A stretch of 64,000 nucleotides of DNA, taken from Rhodospirillaceae bacterium (GTDB taxonomy: Bacteria > Pseudomonadota > Alphaproteobacteria > SMXQ01). Positions 62,152-64,000 of this stretch are shown here, piece by piece. Every line of letters begins with the position of its first letter. Within the stretch, counting starts at the first letter, position 1. The notes beneath the pieces were generated by a model. That model made no database searches, was not told the origin of the DNA, and saw nothing but the letters and a program-made list of their open reading frames with translations. The position numbers and the translations under genes were made by a program. Location: contig CANJIM010000003.1 of the NCBI GenBank assembly GCA_947474495.1, positions 1 to 64,000 on the forward strand, in the 5' to 3' direction.

Positions 62152-63395
62152 TGTTCAATCCCTTCGAACGCATGGTGGCGATGCGCTACCTGCGGGCGCG
62201 CCGCCGCGAGGGGTTCATCTCGGTGATCGCCGGCTTCTCGCTGCTCGGCATCGGCCTCGGCGTCGCCACGCTCATCATTGTCATGTCGGTGATGAACGGC
62301 TTTCGCCAGGAACTGCTCGGCCGCATTCTCGGCGTCGGCGGCCATGTGAACGTCTATGGTGCGGGTGCGCCGCTGCAGCGCTTCGACGACATGGCCGAAC
62401 GCATCCGCAAATTGACCGGTGTCGTCAGCGTCATTCCCGTGGTCGACGGCCAGGTGATGGCGACCGCCAACAGCCAGGCCTCCGGCGCCGTGGTGCGGGG
62501 CGTGCGCGAAGAAGATATCCGCAGCCGCGCCGTCATCGCCAACAATATCAAAATGGGTTCGCTCGATGCCTTCGTGGGCGACGACGCCATCCTGATCGGC
62601 GTGCGGATGGCGCAGCGCATGGGCCTGGTGGTCGGCGACAGCCTGACGCTGATCTCGCCCAAGGGGAATGTGACGGCCTTCGGCACGGTGCCGCGCCTGC
62701 GCGCCTACAAGATTGTCGGCGTCTTCGAAGTTGGCATGTTCGAGTACGATAACAGCTTCATCTATATGCCGATGGAAGCGGCGCAGACCTTCTTTCAGCT
62801 GACCGAGGCGGTCAGCATGTTGGAAGTGACGCTGACCGACCCCTACCTTGTGCGCAGCCTGCGGCCGCAAATCCTGCAGGTCGTCGGCCAGTCAGGCCGG
62901 CTGCTCGATTGGCAGCAGCTCAATTCCAGCTTCTTCACGGCGATCCAGGTCGAGCGCAACGTCATGTTCCTGATCCTGACGCTGATCATCCTCGTGGCGG
63001 CCTTCAATGTCATCAGCGGCATGATCATGCTGGTGAAGGACAAGGGGCAGGACATCGCCATCCTGCGCACCATGGGCGCGACGCGCGGCATGATCATGCG
63101 CATCTTCTTTCTGTCGGGCGCCTCGGTCGGCGTCGTCGGCACGATCTTCGGTTTTATTCTCGGTCTCGCCTTCTGCCGCAACATCGAGAGCATCCGCCAG
63201 GGGATTCAATATCTGACCGGCACCGATCTCTTCTCGGCGGAAATCTACTTCCTGTCGCAACTGCCCGCCGTGGTCGATCCGAATGAGGTGGCGACCGTCG
63301 TCATCATGTCGCTGACTCTGTCGATTCTGGCGACGATCTATCCGTCCTGGCGCGCCGCGCGTCTCGATCCGGTCGAGGCGCTGCGTTATGAGTGA
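62151..63395 (+). CDS. lolC: Lipoprotein-releasing ABC transporter permease
   Basis: A 414-residue inner-membrane permease of the LolC/LolE family that extracts lipoproteins for transfer to LolA. It has one N-terminal helix ([31 protein letters not shown]), a periplasmic domain (about 50-260) and three C-terminal helices with the FtsX-like block [37 protein letters not shown] single permease gene is present, so it probably acts as a homodimer. It overlaps lolD by 8 bp. Confidence 0.95.
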   Translation: MFNPFERMVAMRYLRARRREGFISVIAGFSLLGIGLGVATLIIVMSVMNGFRQELLGRILGVGGHVNVYGAGAPLQRFDDMAERIRKLTGVVSVIPVVDGQVMATANSQASGAVVRGVREEDIRSRAVIANNIKMGSLDAFVGDDAILIGVRMAQRMGLVVGDSLTLISPKGNVTAFGTVPRLRAYKIVGVFEVGMFEYDNSFIYMPMEAAQTFFQLTEAVSMLEVTLTDPYLVRSLRPQILQVVGQSGRLLDWQQLNSSFFTAIQVERNVMFLILTLIILVAAFNVISGMIMLVKDKGQDIAILRTMGATRGMIMRIFFLSGASVGVVGTIFGFILGLAFCRNIESIRQGIQYLTGTDLFSAEIYFLSQLPAVVDPNEVATVVIMSLTLSILATIYPSWRAARLDPVEALRYE

Positions 63396-64000
63396 CGTGA
63401 AGCCCGCCCTTCATCTGAATCGTCTCATTCGCACCTACGAGCAGGGTGCGGTGAAGTTGCACATCCTGCGCGAAGCCGACCTGGCGATTGCACCTGGCGA
63501 GGTCGTGGCCCTGATCGGCCCGAGCGGCGCCGGCAAGTCGACGCTGCTGCATATCGCCGGCCTGCTCGAAAAGCCCGATGGCGGCGACGTCGAACTGAAC
63601 GGCGTGGCCTGCAGCGGCCTCAACGATTCCGAGCGCACGGCGCTGCGCCGGGAGCATCTCGGCTTCGTTTATCAGTCGCATCATCTGCTGCCGGAATTCT
63701 CGGCGCGCGAGAACGTCATGCTGCCGCAGATGATCGCCGGCATCGCCAAGAGCAAGGCGAGCAAACATGCCGGCGACTTGCTCGACATGGTGGGATTGGG
63801 GCCGCGCGCCGATCATCGTCCGGCGGAAATGTCGGGCGGCGAGCAGCAGCGCGTCGCCATCGCCCGCGCCCTCGCCAACGGGCCGCGCGTGCTGCTGGCC
63901 GACGAGCCGACCGGCAATTTGGACGTCAACACCTCGGAAAACGTCTTCGCCACGCTGATGAAGGTGTTGCGCGAGACGGGCAGGGCGGCGCTGATCGCCA
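63388..64000 (+). CDS. lolD: Lipoprotein-releasing ABC transporter ATPase (3' end outside window)
   Basis: The ATPase partner of LolC. The visible 204 residues include Walker [10 protein letters not shown] (44-52), the Q-loop [21 protein letters not shown], signature [15 protein letters not shown] and Walker [10 protein letters not shown]. The frame is still open at base 64000; about 20-30 residues are missing. The start [10 protein letters not shown] overlaps the end of lolC. Confidence 0.96.
   Translation, partial: MSDVKPALHLNRLIRTYEQGAVKLHILREADLAIAPGEVVALIGPSGAGKSTLLHIAGLLEKPDGGDVELNGVACSGLNDSERTALRREHLGFVYQSHHLLPEFSARENVMLPQMIAGIAKSKASKHAGDLLDMVGLGPRADHRPAEMSGGEQQRVAIARALANGPRVLLADEPTGNLDVNTSENVFATLMKVLRETGRAALIA

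Overview
The window reads as chromosome of a GC-rich alphaproteobacterium, most likely of the Hyphomicrobiales/Rhodospirillales type. The evidence is a complete 14-gene nuo operon followed by birA-coaX-rnj-DUF1467-proS-lolC-lolD, the tRNA-Leu-tig-clpP-clpX-lon-hup block, glnB-glnA behind a sigma-54-type promoter, a sufB operon led by an IscR-like Rrf2 regulator, and a perfect CtrA-type motif. There are no insertion sequences, phage genes, CRISPR arrays or rRNA genes. This is a housekeeping chromosome with one catabolic accessory block.

Layout. 1-1.6 kb: start of the suf operon (regulator, then sufB running off the left edge) with an IscR type-1-like operator. 1.7-5.8 kb: four minus-strand metabolic enzymes (SDR, medium-chain reductase, FAH-family hydrolase, TauD-like dioxygenase). 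5.9-11.2 kb: an RhlE-type RNA helicase, two paralogous lipoproteins and parE. 11.4-12.9 kb: a secreted, internally duplicated protein broken by a one-base frameshift. 13-16 kb: a membrane protein, glnA and glnB. 16.3-18.2 kb: tRNA-His, a nitroreductase and a trypsin-fold PDZ protein that has lost its catalytic triad.

18.5-28 kb: a hybrid histidine kinase, then a probable aromatic or cyclic-compound catabolic block. It holds an FAH hydrolase and an amidohydrolase on the plus strand, converging on a Bug-type binding protein, an FAD monooxygenase, another FAH protein and a VOC extradiol-dioxygenase-like protein on the minus strand. 28-32.5 kb: YciI-like protein, D-amino-acid dehydrogenase, bifunctional NAD(P)HX repair enzyme and two small hypothetical genes, the first behind a CtrA motif.

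32.7-40 kb: proteostasis block (tRNA-Leu, trigger factor with an unusual His-rich insert, ClpP, ClpX, Lon, HU, tRNA-Val). 40-41.2 kb: Asp/Glu-racemase-fold protein and tRNA-Asp. 41.5-55.8 kb: nuoA-N for respiratory complex I, with a candidate 23-codon ORF built on a tandem repeat between nuoI and nuoJ. 55.8-64 kb: birA, coaX, rnj, DUF1467, tag, an exported protein, proS, lolC and a truncated lolD, many of them translationally coupled.

The window is mostly conserved core genome. The items most worth a second look are the His-rich trigger factor, the duplicated and frameshifted secreted protein, the pseudoprotease, the nuoI-nuoJ micro-ORF, the Asp/Glu-racemase homologue without catalytic cysteines, and the catabolic block with its orphan sensor and orphan binding protein. 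No clear-cut new system such as a defence island or novel mobile element was found.
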